Shown here one piece after another: positions 21,986 to 31,682 of a DNA stretch of 64,000 nucleotides. Each line of letters begins with the position of its first letter. The stretch's first letter is position 1. This DNA is from Pectobacterium polaris. Lineage in GTDB: Bacteria; Pseudomonadota; Gammaproteobacteria; Enterobacterales; Enterobacteriaceae. The DNA lies in assembly GCF_002307355.1 (NCBI RefSeq), contig NZ_CP017481.1:2418001-2482000 (forward strand). The letters run 5' to 3'. Below the pieces are notes generated by a model. The model was not told where the DNA came from, ran no database searches, and saw only the letters and a list, made by a program, of their open reading frames with translations. Made by a program: the position numbers and the translations under genes.

Positions 21986-22948
21986 ATGAAACAAGAGAAA
22001 TACGGCGTGCTGATGGTGAACTTAGGGACACCCGATGCCCCGACGCCGCAGGCGGTGAGGCGCTATCTGGCGGAGTTTCTAAGCGACCGGCGCGTGGTGG
22101 ATACGCCGCGCCTGCTATGGTGGCCGCTGCTGCGCGGTATCATCCTGCCAACCCGCTCACCGCGAGTGGCGAAGCTCTATCAGTCGGTCTGGATGGAAGA
22201 GGGATCGCCGCTGTTGGTGATTAGCCGCCGACAGCAGCAGGCACTGGCTGCGCGCATGCCGGAAACGCCCGTGGAGCTGGGAATGAGTTATGGCACGCCA
22301 AGCCTACGTTCAGCGCTGGATAAGTTACTGGCGCAGGGTGTCACGCAACTGGTGGTCTTGCCGATGTATCCGCAATATTCCTGCTCAACGACCGCTGCTG
22401 TGTGGGATGGATTAGCGGCACAGCTGCGTGATAATCGTCAGTTGCCTGCGATTCGCTTTATCCGTGATTACGCCGAACATCCTGCTTATATTGCGGCATT
22501 GAAGCACCGTGTCGAGCAGTCTTTTGCTGAACACGGCGAACCCGACAGATTAGTGATCTCCTATCACGGCATCCCCGAGCGGTATGCCAATGAAGGGGAT
22601 GACTATCCACAACGCTGTCGGGCGACGACAGAGGCGCTAATTGCCGCACTGGGGCTGCCGGAAGGCAAAATAATGATGACCTTCCAGTCGCGTTTTGGCC
22701 GTGAACCCTGGCTGACGCCATATACGGATGAAACCATGCAGGGGCTGCCTGCGCAGGGAATCAAACATATTCAGATTATGTGCCCCGGTTTTTCCGCTGA
22801 CTGTCTGGAAACGTTGGAGGAGATTCAGGAACAGAACCGTGAAATCTTCCTGCATGCAGGCGGAGAGGCATTCCACTATATTCCTGCACTCAATGACGAT
22901 CCGCTGCACATTGATCTGCTGGAACAGCTAGTGAGTAAAGCCGAGTAG
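21986..22948 (+). CDS. hemH: HemH ferrochelatase
   Basis: 320 residues, equal to E. coli. Inserts Fe2+ into protoporphyrin IX, the last step of haem synthesis, at the inner membrane face. Visible signatures are [30 protein letters not shown] with the metal-handling His, [17 protein letters not shown] and the C-terminal [15 protein letters not shown]. The ATG at 21986 was taken because AAGGAAGA lies just upstream and it gives the usual MKQEKYGVL start; the open frame runs 36 codons further up into the ERIC element. Confidence 0.96.
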   Translation: MKQEKYGVLMVNLGTPDAPTPQAVRRYLAEFLSDRRVVDTPRLLWWPLLRGIILPTRSPRVAKLYQSVWMEEGSPLLVISRRQQQALAARMPETPVELGMSYGTPSLRSALDKLLAQGVTQLVVLPMYPQYSCSTTAAVWDGLAAQLRDNRQLPAIRFIRDYAEHPAYIAALKHRVEQSFAEHGEPDRLVISYHGIPERYANEGDDYPQRCRATTEALIAALGLPEGKIMMTFQSRFGREPWLTPYTDETMQGLPAQGIKHIQIMCPGFSADCLETLEEIQEQNREIFLHAGGEAFHYIPALNDDPLHIDLLEQLVSKAE

Positions 22949-23004
22949 GGAACAACGGTTTTTTGTCTGGCGACGTTTTCAGGCATATCGATATCGCACA
23001 GCGT

Positions 23005-23040
23005 AAAAAAAATGGCGGGCCAAATAGGCCCGCCATTTTT
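23005..23040. terminator. bidirectional terminator between hemH and ybaL
   Basis: ATGGCGGGCC and GGCCCGCCAT form a perfect 10-bp stem over AAATA, with an A run before and TTTT after, so it serves hemH on the plus strand and ybaL on the minus strand. Confidence 0.9.
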
Positions 23041-23059
23041 GTCTCTAACGTGTAGCCAT

Positions 23060-24745
23060 TTAGATAGGGCACGCCTGAGGTGCTGGTGGAATGTCATCCA
23101 GCTTCAACAGTGTGATCATGCTATTGGCGATTTCCCGCTCACCCATTACCACCTCATTGGCGCCGTGTTCGGTAATGTAGCTGACTTCATCGTCATAGTG
23201 CGCACGAGCGATAATCTCCAGATCGGCACGCTTCTCACGAGCTGCCGCGACGATTTCTCCCGCCTCATAGCCGTTCGGAATCGTCAGTAATAACCAACGA
23301 GCGCAGTCCAGACGCGCAATATCCATGATTTCAGGCTTGGTGGCGTTACCCAATACGGCTTTAATTCCCTGTTCACGTAGTGCGTCAACACGTGTACGCG
23401 AATTCTCAATCACGACCACGGGAATCCCTGCCTGATGCAGCTTGGCGCCAATCAGGCTACCAACGCGACCATAGCCGACCAGCAGCGCGTGGTTGCACAT
23501 ATCGACAGGAATTTGTTTCTCTTCCTCAATCGCTTCTTCTACGATCTGCTCTTCTATTGTTTCGTTCTTCGCCAGATAGCGTTCCAGCAGCGTAAACAGC
23601 AGCGGGTTTATCATGATGGAGAGAATGGCACCGGCCAGTACCAAATTCCGTCCTTCTTCGGACAGCAGCCCCAGCACAATACCGAGTCCGGCCAAAATAA
23701 AGGCAAATTCACCGATCTGCGCCAGACTGGCGGAAATCGTTAATGCTGTACGCTTGGAGTGACCAAAGAGTCGAACCAGCACGAAAGCGGCGGCTGACTT
23801 ACCGAATACGATAATCGCCAGCGTGATCAGCACGGAAATCGGGTCGTTCAGCAGGATCATCGGATCAAACAGCATACCGACGGAAACGAAGAACAGTACG
23901 GCGAAGGCATCGCGCAGCGGCAGCGTGTCGTGTGCCGCACGCTGGCTGAGTTCAGATTCGTTCAATACCACGCCGGCGAAGAATGCGCCCAGTGCAAAGG
24001 AGACATCAAACAGCTTCACCGCGCCAAAAGCGATACCCAGTGCCATGGCTAACACCGCCAGCGTGAAAAGCTCGCGTGAGCCGGTGCTGGCGCTTTTTGC
24101 CAATACCCACGGCACCAGACGGCGACCGACTACAATCATCAGGGTAATAAACGCAATCACTTTACCGATAGTCCAGGCTAAATCGGCCAGCAGTTTGCTG
24201 GTGTCGGCATGCTCAGCGCCGATCATGTCGCCGAAGGCCGGTAGGAGAACCAGCGTAAGGACCATCGCCAGATCTTCCACAATCAGCCAACCGATGGCGA
24301 TTTGACCACGCTGACTATCAATAAGCTGGCGTTCTTCCAACGCGCGTAACAGTACCACGGTACTGGCGGTGGACAGGCAGAGGCCAAAAACCAGGCCGCT
24401 CGCCAGGCTCCAACCCAGCATGGTGGATAACCCCATTCCAAGTAGCGTTGCCACGGCAATCTGGGCTATCGCACCGGGAATGGCGATGGACTTTACCGCC
24501 ATGAGATCTTTCAGCGAGAAGTGCAGGCCAACGCCAAACATCAGCAGGATGACGCCAAGTTCCGCGAGTTCTGATGCCAGTGAAGTATCGGCAACGAAAC
24601 CGGGTGTAAAAGGACCGACAAGAACGCCTGCGGCAAGGTAACCAACAAGGGGAGAGATACGCAGGCGGTGTGCCAGAATACCAAGGAGGAAGGCAAGAAC
24701 CAGCCCCCCAGCGATAGTAGAAATTAGCGGTGTTGCAGCATGCAT
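23060..24745 (-). CDS. ybaL: YbaL, CPA2-type cation/proton antiporter
   Basis: 561 residues. N-terminal Na+/H+-exchanger domain with about 12 membrane segments (SPLVGYLAAGVLVGPFTPGFV, ELGVILLMFGVGLHFSLKDL), followed by a TrkA-N nucleotide-binding domain (ALLVGYGRVGSLIGAKL). KefB/KefC family; the E. coli homologue's substrate is not established. The start at 24745 is chosen over the ATG six codons upstream because AAGGAG sits 5 nt before it. The fsr gene found between ybaL and ushA in E. coli is missing. Confidence 0.93.
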   Translation of the reverse strand: MHAATPLISTIAGGLVLAFLLGILAHRLRISPLVGYLAAGVLVGPFTPGFVADTSLASELAELGVILLMFGVGLHFSLKDLMAVKSIAIPGAIAQIAVATLLGMGLSTMLGWSLASGLVFGLCLSTASTVVLLRALEERQLIDSQRGQIAIGWLIVEDLAMVLTLVLLPAFGDMIGAEHADTSKLLADLAWTIGKVIAFITLMIVVGRRLVPWVLAKSASTGSRELFTLAVLAMALGIAFGAVKLFDVSFALGAFFAGVVLNESELSQRAAHDTLPLRDAFAVLFFVSVGMLFDPMILLNDPISVLITLAIIVFGKSAAAFVLVRLFGHSKRTALTISASLAQIGEFAFILAGLGIVLGLLSEEGRNLVLAGAILSIMINPLLFTLLERYLAKNETIEEQIVEEAIEEEKQIPVDMCNHALLVGYGRVGSLIGAKLHQAGIPVVVIENSRTRVDALREQGIKAVLGNATKPEIMDIARLDCARWLLLTIPNGYEAGEIVAAAREKRADLEIIARAHYDDEVSYITEHGANEVVMGEREIANSMITLLKLDDIPPAPQACPI

Positions 24746-25413
24746 CCCAACTCCTTGTGCCATAGGTGAAACGTAATTGAGCGGATTTACCCTTCTTGCT
24801 TTGAAGTTACAGCGTGGTTAGCAGCGCTTACGTACCCTTATGACTTTTATTATGTACCGAAAAGCGTATTGGGATTCGTTCGTTTGCTGTTTGGCTGCAA
24901 CGCCAATTACTCTGGGTATAGATAAATTCTATTGCATATAGCGAAATGTTGCTTGGATAAAAGTGGTATTTTATGAAAAATATCAGTTTCTCCAGTTAAA
25001 GGTAGTCTAACACAGATTTAGGGATGGTTTCTCGCGATAAGCGTTGATAAACATGCGTAATTATTCTGATAGCATGATGTTATGGACTGTAATGCCCTAC
25101 GGCTTTCCCGTGTATTCAGCGGAATGGTTTTATCCACTGACGTAGAACCCCAGAAAATAGGGGATAAACGGTGTGTCGCTGGGTTATTCCGATGAAGTAT
25201 CTATATTAGCAAGAGTTCGTGACGGCGTGACGACAGTGGCAAGTCAGCGTGATATCACTCTCGCTGCTATACCTAATCTGATTTTGTTGGCTACCGCACA
25301 TTGCTGACGGACCGCGTGAATGCGCCTCGCGCATTGTTCATCTTGCTGTGCTAATTTGTGTGGTGAATTTCTCAGTGGTTCCACTGGGTCTTTAAAATAA
25401 ACGGAGATTTATC
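24746..25413. other. 668-bp gap between ybaL and ushA
   Basis: No gene is supported. It contains a degenerate ERIC remnant (24832-24920) and a small CCCC/GGGG hairpin near 25151. The promoters of divergent ybaL and ushA must lie here. In E. coli fsr occupies this position; no remnant of it was recognised. Confidence 0.5.
24832..24920. repeat. degenerate ERIC remnant with central deletion
   Basis: GTACCCTTATGACTTTTATT at the left and GGGATTCGTTCGTTTGCTG...GGCTGCAACGCCAATTACTCTGGGTATA at the right resemble the two ends of the ERIC copy at 21794; the centre is missing. About two thirds of the right-hand 50 bases agree by eye. Confidence 0.55.
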
Positions 25414-27063
25414 ATGCGCTTTTCAGTAAAAGCTCTGGGATGTGCGATGGCGGTATCGCTCGCGCTAACACCTGTAATGTCAATGGCTTGGGAAAAAGAC
25501 AAAACATACGCCATCACTATTTTGCATACCAATGACCATCACGGTCACTTCTGGCATAACGACCACGGTGAATATGGGCTAGCGGCGCAAAAAACGCTGG
25601 TCGATCAGATCCGTCAGGAAGTGGCGAGTAAAGGTGGCAGCGTACTGCTGCTTTCCGGTGGTGATATTAATACCGGTGTGCCTGAGTCCGATTTGCAGGA
25701 TGCAGAACCAGATTTCCGTGGTATGAACATGGTCGGCTATGATGCAATGGCACTTGGCAACCACGAATTTGATAATCCGCTGTCTGTCCTGCGTCAGCAG
25801 GAGAAATGGGCGAAATTCCCGCTGTTATCAGCCAATATCTACCAAAAAAGCACCAATCAGCGCTTATTTAAGCCTTATGCCCTGTTCGACAAGCAAGGTG
25901 TAAAAATCGCGGTTATCGGCCTGACAACGGACGATACGGCCAAATTAGGCAATCCTGAGTATTTTACCGATATCGAATTCCGTAATCCTTCGACAGAAGC
26001 GAAGCAGGTTGTTGAGCAATTGCGGAAGAGCGAAAAGCCGGATGTGATTATTGCCGCGACGCACATGGGACACTATGACGACGGTAATCACGGTTCTAAT
26101 GCGCCGGGTGATGTGGAAATGGCGCGTAGCCTGCCTGCTGGATATCTGGACATGATTGTCGGCGGCCACTCGCAGGATCCGGTCTGTATGGCGCAGGAAA
26201 ATAAAAAACAGGTGGATTATGTGCCGGGCACGCCTTGTGCACCCGATCGTCAGAACGGCACCTGGATTGTTCAGGCACATGAGTGGGGTAAATATGTCGG
26301 TCGTGCTGATTTCACATTCCGCAATGGTGAATTGAAACTTGAGCATTACCAGCTGATTCCGATCAACCTGAAGAAAAAGGTAGAGAAAGACGGCAAGACC
26401 GAGCGTGTTTTCTATACGCATGAAATCACGCAGGATGCTGACGTTATGAAAATGCTGACGCCGTTCCAGGAGAAAGGGCAGGCGCAGCTGGGCATCAAGA
26501 TCGGTAGCGTGAAAGGCAAGCTGGAAGGCGATCGCAATCAGGTGCGTTTCCGTCAGACCAATCTGGCGCACTTGCTGCTGTCGGCGCAGCTTGAACGTGC
26601 TGGGGCTGATTTTGCCATCATGAGCGGCGGTGGAGTACGCGACTCGATCGAATCCGGTGATATCACCTATAAAGATGTACTGAAGGTTCAGCCGTTCGCC
26701 AACACGCTGGTTTATGTGGATATGAAAGGCAGCGACGTTGAGAAGTATCTGGCCGTAGCCGCCAATAAAAAGGTGGATTCTGGTGCCTATGCGCAATTCC
26801 TTAACGTCAGCCTGGCGGCAGACGGGCAGGGTGTGCAGAACGTGAAAATCAAAGGTGAGCCGTTGCAGGCAGATAAAGTTTACCGTATGGCAACGCTGAA
26901 CTTTAATGCGATGGGTGGCGATGGTTATCCGCGTCTTGATAATCTGCCGAGCTATGTGAACACCGGTTTTGTCGACGCTGAAGTGCTGAAGCAGTATATC
27001 GAGAAGCATTCTCCGCTGGATGCGGAAGCCTACGCGCCGAAAGGCGAGATTGTTTATAAGTAA
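25414..27063 (+). CDS. ushA: UshA, periplasmic UDP-sugar hydrolase / 5'-nucleotidase
   Basis: 549 residues with a cleavable signal peptide (about 25 residues, ending MSMA|WEKD). The metallophosphatase domain has ILHTNDHHG, GGDINTG, GNHEFD, ATHMGHY and GGHSQD metal-binding motifs; the C-terminal domain is the substrate-binding 5'-nucleotidase domain (GGVRDSIESGDITYKD). It hydrolyses UDP-glucose and nucleotides in the periplasm for salvage. Confidence 0.96.
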   Translation: MRFSVKALGCAMAVSLALTPVMSMAWEKDKTYAITILHTNDHHGHFWHNDHGEYGLAAQKTLVDQIRQEVASKGGSVLLLSGGDINTGVPESDLQDAEPDFRGMNMVGYDAMALGNHEFDNPLSVLRQQEKWAKFPLLSANIYQKSTNQRLFKPYALFDKQGVKIAVIGLTTDDTAKLGNPEYFTDIEFRNPSTEAKQVVEQLRKSEKPDVIIAATHMGHYDDGNHGSNAPGDVEMARSLPAGYLDMIVGGHSQDPVCMAQENKKQVDYVPGTPCAPDRQNGTWIVQAHEWGKYVGRADFTFRNGELKLEHYQLIPINLKKKVEKDGKTERVFYTHEITQDADVMKMLTPFQEKGQAQLGIKIGSVKGKLEGDRNQVRFRQTNLAHLLLSAQLERAGADFAIMSGGGVRDSIESGDITYKDVLKVQPFANTLVYVDMKGSDVEKYLAVAANKKVDSGAYAQFLNVSLAADGQGVQNVKIKGEPLQADKVYRMATLNFNAMGGDGYPRLDNLPSYVNTGFVDAEVLKQYIEKHSPLDAEAYAPKGEIVYK

Positions 27064-27080
27064 CAAATTAACAAATCGTG

Positions 27081-27128
27081 ATGGCGGTTTTTGTCTCTTC
27101 ACTGATGACATAAACCGCCATTTTTTTT
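27081..27128 (+). terminator. terminator after ushA
   Basis: TGGCGGTTT and AAACCGCCA pair across a 20-nt loop, followed by TTTTTTTT. Confidence 0.8.
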
Positions 27129-27229
27129 GGGTGTTATTCTGAGATGCCGTGCCGCATTTAAACCTTTAATTCCCAAAACGGATTAAATCTAATTTGCTGA
27201 TTTAATTGATTAAATAATCTTATGTTTAG

Positions 27230-27241
27230 TAAAGTGCTTTA
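27230..27241 (+). promoter_or_regulatory. conserved palindrome upstream of fibre copy 1
   Basis: TAAAGTGCTTTA followed by AAATAA, 65 bp upstream of the start at 27307. The same element, TAAAGCACTTTA, occurs at the same distance before the other two copies, so it is probably a promoter or operator part. Confidence 0.5.
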
Positions 27242-27306
27242 AAATAACCGACCTGCCAAATACACGATACTCCTGATACACCCTAACTAACGGAGTAGTC
27301 GGTACT

Positions 27307-29340
27307 ATGAAAAACGTAAATATTGAAATCAACGTCTGTGGCAGCACGGGAAAATCAACATGTGCTGTTAATCCCCCTATTCAAGTTGATTCCCATACTT
27401 GCTGCCATTCAGACAATGGCGGTGGTCAGGAGCCCGGTGTTTCTGGCGTTGCCTCCGTATTTGGGCGCACCAGTGTCGTAACCGCACAGCCCGGCGACTA
27501 TACGGCCGATCAGATCACTGAAACTGCCACCAGAAAATTTGCCACGCCGGATGAGAAAGCAGTCTGGAATGCAAAGCAGGATGCATTAATTTCTGGCACC
27601 ACTATCCGCACGCTCTTTGGTCAGCCGCTGCTGGGTAGCGGTGATATCTCACTGACACCAGCGCAAATGGGCGTTGCGGCCACAGATCACACGCACACTA
27701 CAGCGGACATCACCGACTACACGCAAAAAACGAAGCAGCTAATTCATTCCTCGCTAGAAGCCGGAGCGGGCGTGACGCTGAGCTATAACCCAGCGAATGA
27801 GAAAACCATTATCAGTGCTGTTGGTGGTTCCGGCGGCAATTCTGGCTATATCGTTGCCGATCGTCAGGGCGCAACGGGAGGGCAAAACCATGTGTTCAAC
27901 ATTCGTCCACAAAATACATTTAATCTCGCGGCGTATGCGCTGAAAGAAGAAGCGGGGGCGGTAAATCAGGCTTACGTTGCTGATGATTTCGGTGCATCCA
28001 GTAAAGCAAATTATGATGCAACGGATGATGTTATTTTTGATGGTACGGTAAATTTATATCGCGGCGAGACTTACTCATTAATTAGTGATAATGCGTTTTA
28101 CTCATCACAAATCAGGACTGGTGGTGAGTTGATATCAATTAATGCAGTAAAAAAAACGGCAATACCTAAAATGACGTCAAATAGCCAAGACGGCTATACC
28201 GTCTCCGCATCTACATCGATTCTGCCCAATTTCCCTCCATACCGAGCATTTGATGGCATTACGCAAACAACGGCTCCGGGTGATTGTTGGGCATCAGAAA
28301 ACGTTCTGAATTCAACTAACCCGCAGTGGCTACGAGTTGATTTTCAAAAGCCAATGATGATTGGTTCATATATGATAAAAAATAGAGGAGCAAAAAACAG
28401 AACGCTAGTAGATTTTACAACGCCGAAAACGTGGGAATTACAGGCTAGCAATGACGGAAATTCATGGAAAACAATGCATTCCGTTATTAATGATATCAAT
28501 ACTGAAACTGCGGGTGAAAGATTTTTTACTATCCCCAATCCCGAATATTTCACGTCATATAGATTATTTGTCACTCTAACTAATGGGAATGGGATCTCAG
28601 TGACAATAGGCGAGTTTCAGCTATATTCACAAAATAGTGTTTTGATTAAATCCCGCTCAAACGACTGGTATTCATCACGTTCTGGAGTACTATCTGTAGT
28701 ACCTGAGCCGCATGACGCGAATGACTTTTTAATGTCTGGGTTTGATTCATCGGGTGAAATTCAGAACTCGCAACTAAACGATCTCATGCCGATAAAAATA
28801 TTTTCAGCTAACGAAATCGATGTGGAAACACTATATACACCATACTCACAAATCGTTATTCAAAAATCACTGACGTCTGCTGTGTGGTCACAAATCAATG
28901 CCGCAACGCTAACCGCAACGCAGACGGGCAACGGCAAGGTACGTGTCGCTGTGACGCGGGATTTGGTGAACTGGCATGTCTTGCGGAACGGGATGTGGGT
29001 TGATGTTGGGGCGCTGTCAGCCGATACCGCAGGCGCAGAAGCTCTGATTGCGGACGGTATGACGCCAGCCGAGCTCGGCGGTATTACGGCGGCGCAGTGG
29101 ACGCAGCTGTTCTCATCCAATAACGGCGTGCCGGACTCACTCGCGTTTGCATTTGCGTTTGATATCACCGATTCAGAGACAGACGTTGCGACCATTGACC
29201 GACTGGTGCTGAACGTCAACGATGCTTCCAGCTGGAAAGCGCAGTCACCTGCAGAAGTGGAAATCCGCTGGCGCACGGACAGCGTGACATTCCGTACTGC
29301 GACGGCAGGTAATTACAAACTGGCGTACCAGGTTCCATAA
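27307..29340 (+). CDS. phage-fibre-like protein, copy 1, with discoidin-like domain
   Basis: 677 residues, no signal peptide. The N-terminus is Cys-rich (NVCGSTGKSTC...HTCCH), followed by phage tail-fibre style motifs: SGVASVFGRT, QPGDYTADQ, LFGQPLLGSGDISLTPAQMG and HTHTTADIT (an HxH motif of the kind that binds metal in fibre trimers). Residues about 290-440 look like an F5/8 type C (discoidin) carbohydrate-binding domain: YTVSAST, AFDG, CWAS, WLRVDF, WELQASNDG, YRLFV. The last 160 residues are shared with the two following genes. Likely a receptor-binding fibre; no other structural phage genes are adjacent, so its partner is unknown. Confidence 0.7.
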   Translation: MKNVNIEINVCGSTGKSTCAVNPPIQVDSHTCCHSDNGGGQEPGVSGVASVFGRTSVVTAQPGDYTADQITETATRKFATPDEKAVWNAKQDALISGTTIRTLFGQPLLGSGDISLTPAQMGVAATDHTHTTADITDYTQKTKQLIHSSLEAGAGVTLSYNPANEKTIISAVGGSGGNSGYIVADRQGATGGQNHVFNIRPQNTFNLAAYALKEEAGAVNQAYVADDFGASSKANYDATDDVIFDGTVNLYRGETYSLISDNAFYSSQIRTGGELISINAVKKTAIPKMTSNSQDGYTVSASTSILPNFPPYRAFDGITQTTAPGDCWASENVLNSTNPQWLRVDFQKPMMIGSYMIKNRGAKNRTLVDFTTPKTWELQASNDGNSWKTMHSVINDINTETAGERFFTIPNPEYFTSYRLFVTLTNGNGISVTIGEFQLYSQNSVLIKSRSNDWYSSRSGVLSVVPEPHDANDFLMSGFDSSGEIQNSQLNDLMPIKIFSANEIDVETLYTPYSQIVIQKSLTSAVWSQINAATLTATQTGNGKVRVAVTRDLVNWHVLRNGMWVDVGALSADTAGAEALIADGMTPAELGGITAAQWTQLFSSNNGVPDSLAFAFAFDITDSETDVATIDRLVLNVNDASSWKAQSPAEVEIRWRTDSVTFRTATAGNYKLAYQVP

Positions 29341-29367
29341 CTCTTCGCCCGATGACCTATTTCAATG

Positions 29368-29390
29368 GCCGCGTATATCGCGGCTTTTTT
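29368..29390 (+). terminator. terminator of fibre copy 1
   Basis: GCCGCG-TATAT-CGCGGC followed by TTTTTT. Confidence 0.85.
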
Positions 29391-29426
29391 ATTCTGAATT
29401 TTACAGAACATGAAGCAGTAAGTTAT

Positions 29427-29438
29427 TAAAGCACTTTA
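29427..29438 (+). promoter_or_regulatory. conserved palindrome upstream of fibre copy 2
   Basis: TAAAGCACTTTA followed by GAATAA, 64 bp before the start at 29503. Confidence 0.5.
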
Positions 29439-29502
29439 GAATAATGTTTATAACAAATAAGTGATACTCCCTATGCCCTTTATTAACGGAGTCATCAACG
29501 CC

Positions 29503-31520
29503 ATGAAAGACATTAATATTGAAATCAATGTTTGTGACAGTACAGGCAAAGCGACATGTACCGTTCATCCTCCTGTTCAGGTCAATCCCCATACTTGCTG
29601 TCATTCAGATAATGGTGGTGGTCAAGAACCCGGTATTTCGGGTGTGGCCTCCGTATTCGGGCGTACCGGTATTGTGACTGCACAACCCGGCGACTATACC
29701 GCCGATCAGATCACCGAAACGGCTACCAGAAAATTTGCCTCGCCGGATGAAAAAGCAATCTGGAATGCAAAGCAAGACGCATTAATTTCTGGCACCACTA
29801 TCCGCACGCTCTTTGGCCAATCGCTGCTGGGTAGCGGTGATCTCTCACTGACGCCAGCGCAAATGGGTGTTGCGGCCGCAGATCACACACACACCACAGC
29901 AGACATCACCGACTACACGAAAAAAACGAAACAGCTTATCTATTCCTCGCTGGAAGCGGGGCGGGCGTGACACTGAGCTATAATGCAGTGAGCGAAAAAA
30001 CGATTATCAGTGCTGCTGGTGGTTCTGGCAGCGGCAGTTCGGGTTATATCGTCGCCGAGCGTCAGGGCACAACGGCGGGGCAAAATCATGTGTTTAGCAT
30101 TCGCCCACAAAATACATTTAATCTCGCGGCGTATGCGCTGAAAGAAGAAGCCGGTGCAGCAAATCAGACTTATGTTGTTGATGATTTTAATGCGTCGAGT
30201 GAGCCGAATTACAACGCGACGAATGCGGTTATTTTTGATAGTGCGTTAAAAGCATATGTGGGTGAAATTTATTCACTTAACGCTGATGGTGATTTTTATT
30301 CATCAAGAATTAAAGCGGACGGCAGATCTATATCAATATTTCAGCCTGAAGATAGCATCGTTCCAGTAATGACATCAAATTCAAACTTGTTAGGATACAC
30401 CGTATCTGCTTCATCTGAGTGGGGAGTGACATCAAATCCAGCATGGAAAGCATTTGACAGAAAAAATAATGGCACTGACTGCTGGGCAACTCAAAATGTA
30501 GTTAATGCAGCTTCGCCTGGGTGGTTAAAAATAACATTGCCAAGTGTATCATCAGTAGATTCTTATACGATAAAAAATCGATATAGCGGTATTCAGGGAA
30601 ATCCACGCACATGGGAATTTCAAGGGAGTAATGATAATGGTAAAACATGGGATACATTACATTCTGTAGCTAATGATACGAATAATTCCGCTGGTGTTGT
30701 TCGTAACTTTAAATTACCAGTAGTAGCGAATTATTCATCCTATAGGTTATGGATCACTGAACAAAATGGAGGCAGTTTTTGTACTATCGGTGAATTTGAA
30801 CTGTTCTCTCGTACACCATTTCTTATTCGATCTAACGATAGTTGGTATACCATTCAAAATGGTGTGCTAACACTTGTCTCGCCACCGTCAGAGTCAGAAG
30901 ACTTCCATAAAAATGGATTTTCTAATTCTGGTTTTATCGGCAGTGATCAAATGCGAGGGTTGTTACCTGTTCAAATTGTTAGTAACTCAGCATCTAGGGT
31001 GGCGACCTTATATTCGCCCGACTCCCAGATTGCAGTTGATAAATTGTTGGTATCTGCTGGCTCATGGTCACAAATCAATGCCGCAACGCTAACCGCAACG
31101 CAGACGGGCAACGGCAAGGTACGTGTCGCTGTGACGCGGGATTTGGTGAACTGGCATGTCTTGCGGAACGGGATGTGGGTTGATGTGGGGGCGCTGTCAG
31201 CCGATACCGCAGGCGCAGAAGCACTGATTGCTGATGGTATGACGCCAGCCGAGCTCGGCGGTATTACTGCGGCGCAGTGGACGCAGCTGTTCTCATCCAA
31301 TAACGGCGTGCCGGACTCACTCGCGTTTGCGTTTGCACTCGATATCACTGACCCGGTCACCGACGTAGCGACCATTGACCGGCTGGTGCTGAACGTCAAC
31401 GATGCTTCCAGCTGGAAAGTACAGTCACCTGCGGAAGTGGAAATCCGTTGGCGCACGGACAGCGTGACATTCCTCACTGCGACGGCAGGTAATTACAAAC
31501 TGGCGTATCAGGTTCCATAA
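29503..31520 (+). pseudogene. phage-fibre-like protein, copy 2, frameshifted in a G tract
   Basis: The frame beginning at ATG 29503 stops at 29970 after the sequence SSLEAGRA, while the homologous frame continues from 29967 (MTLSYNAVSEKTII) to 31520. Copy 3 reads GAAGCGGGGGCGGGCGTGAC at this place, five G; copy 2 has four (29958-29961). Restoring one G would give 672 residues. The rest is intact: fibre-type N-terminus, an F5/8C-like domain at about nt 30369-30805 (YTVSASSEWG, AFDR, CWAT, WLKITL, WEFQGSNDNG, YRLWIT), and the shared C-terminus. It may be a recent mutation, a phase-variable slip or a sequencing error. Confidence 0.7.
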
Positions 31521-31547
31521 CTCTTCGCCCGATGACCTATTTCAATA

Positions 31548-31570
31548 GCCGCGTATATCGCGGCTTTTTT
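31548..31570 (+). terminator. terminator of fibre copy 2
   Basis: GCCGCG-TATAT-CGCGGC followed by TTTTTT, the same as after copy 1. Confidence 0.85.
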
Positions 31571-31606
31571 ATTCTGAATTTTACAGAACATGAAGCAGTA
31601 AGTTAT

Positions 31607-31618
31607 TAAAGCACTTTA
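31607..31618 (+). promoter_or_regulatory. conserved palindrome upstream of fibre copy 3
   Basis: TAAAGCACTTTA followed by GAATAA, 64 bp before the start at 31683. Confidence 0.5.
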
Positions 31619-31682
31619 GAATAATGTTTATAACAAATAAGTGATACTCCCTATGCCCTTTATTAACGGAGTCATCAACGCC

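Noticed and set aside
25945..27111. 388-codon open frame on the minus strand
   Set aside because: Antisense to ushA and its terminator; shadow.
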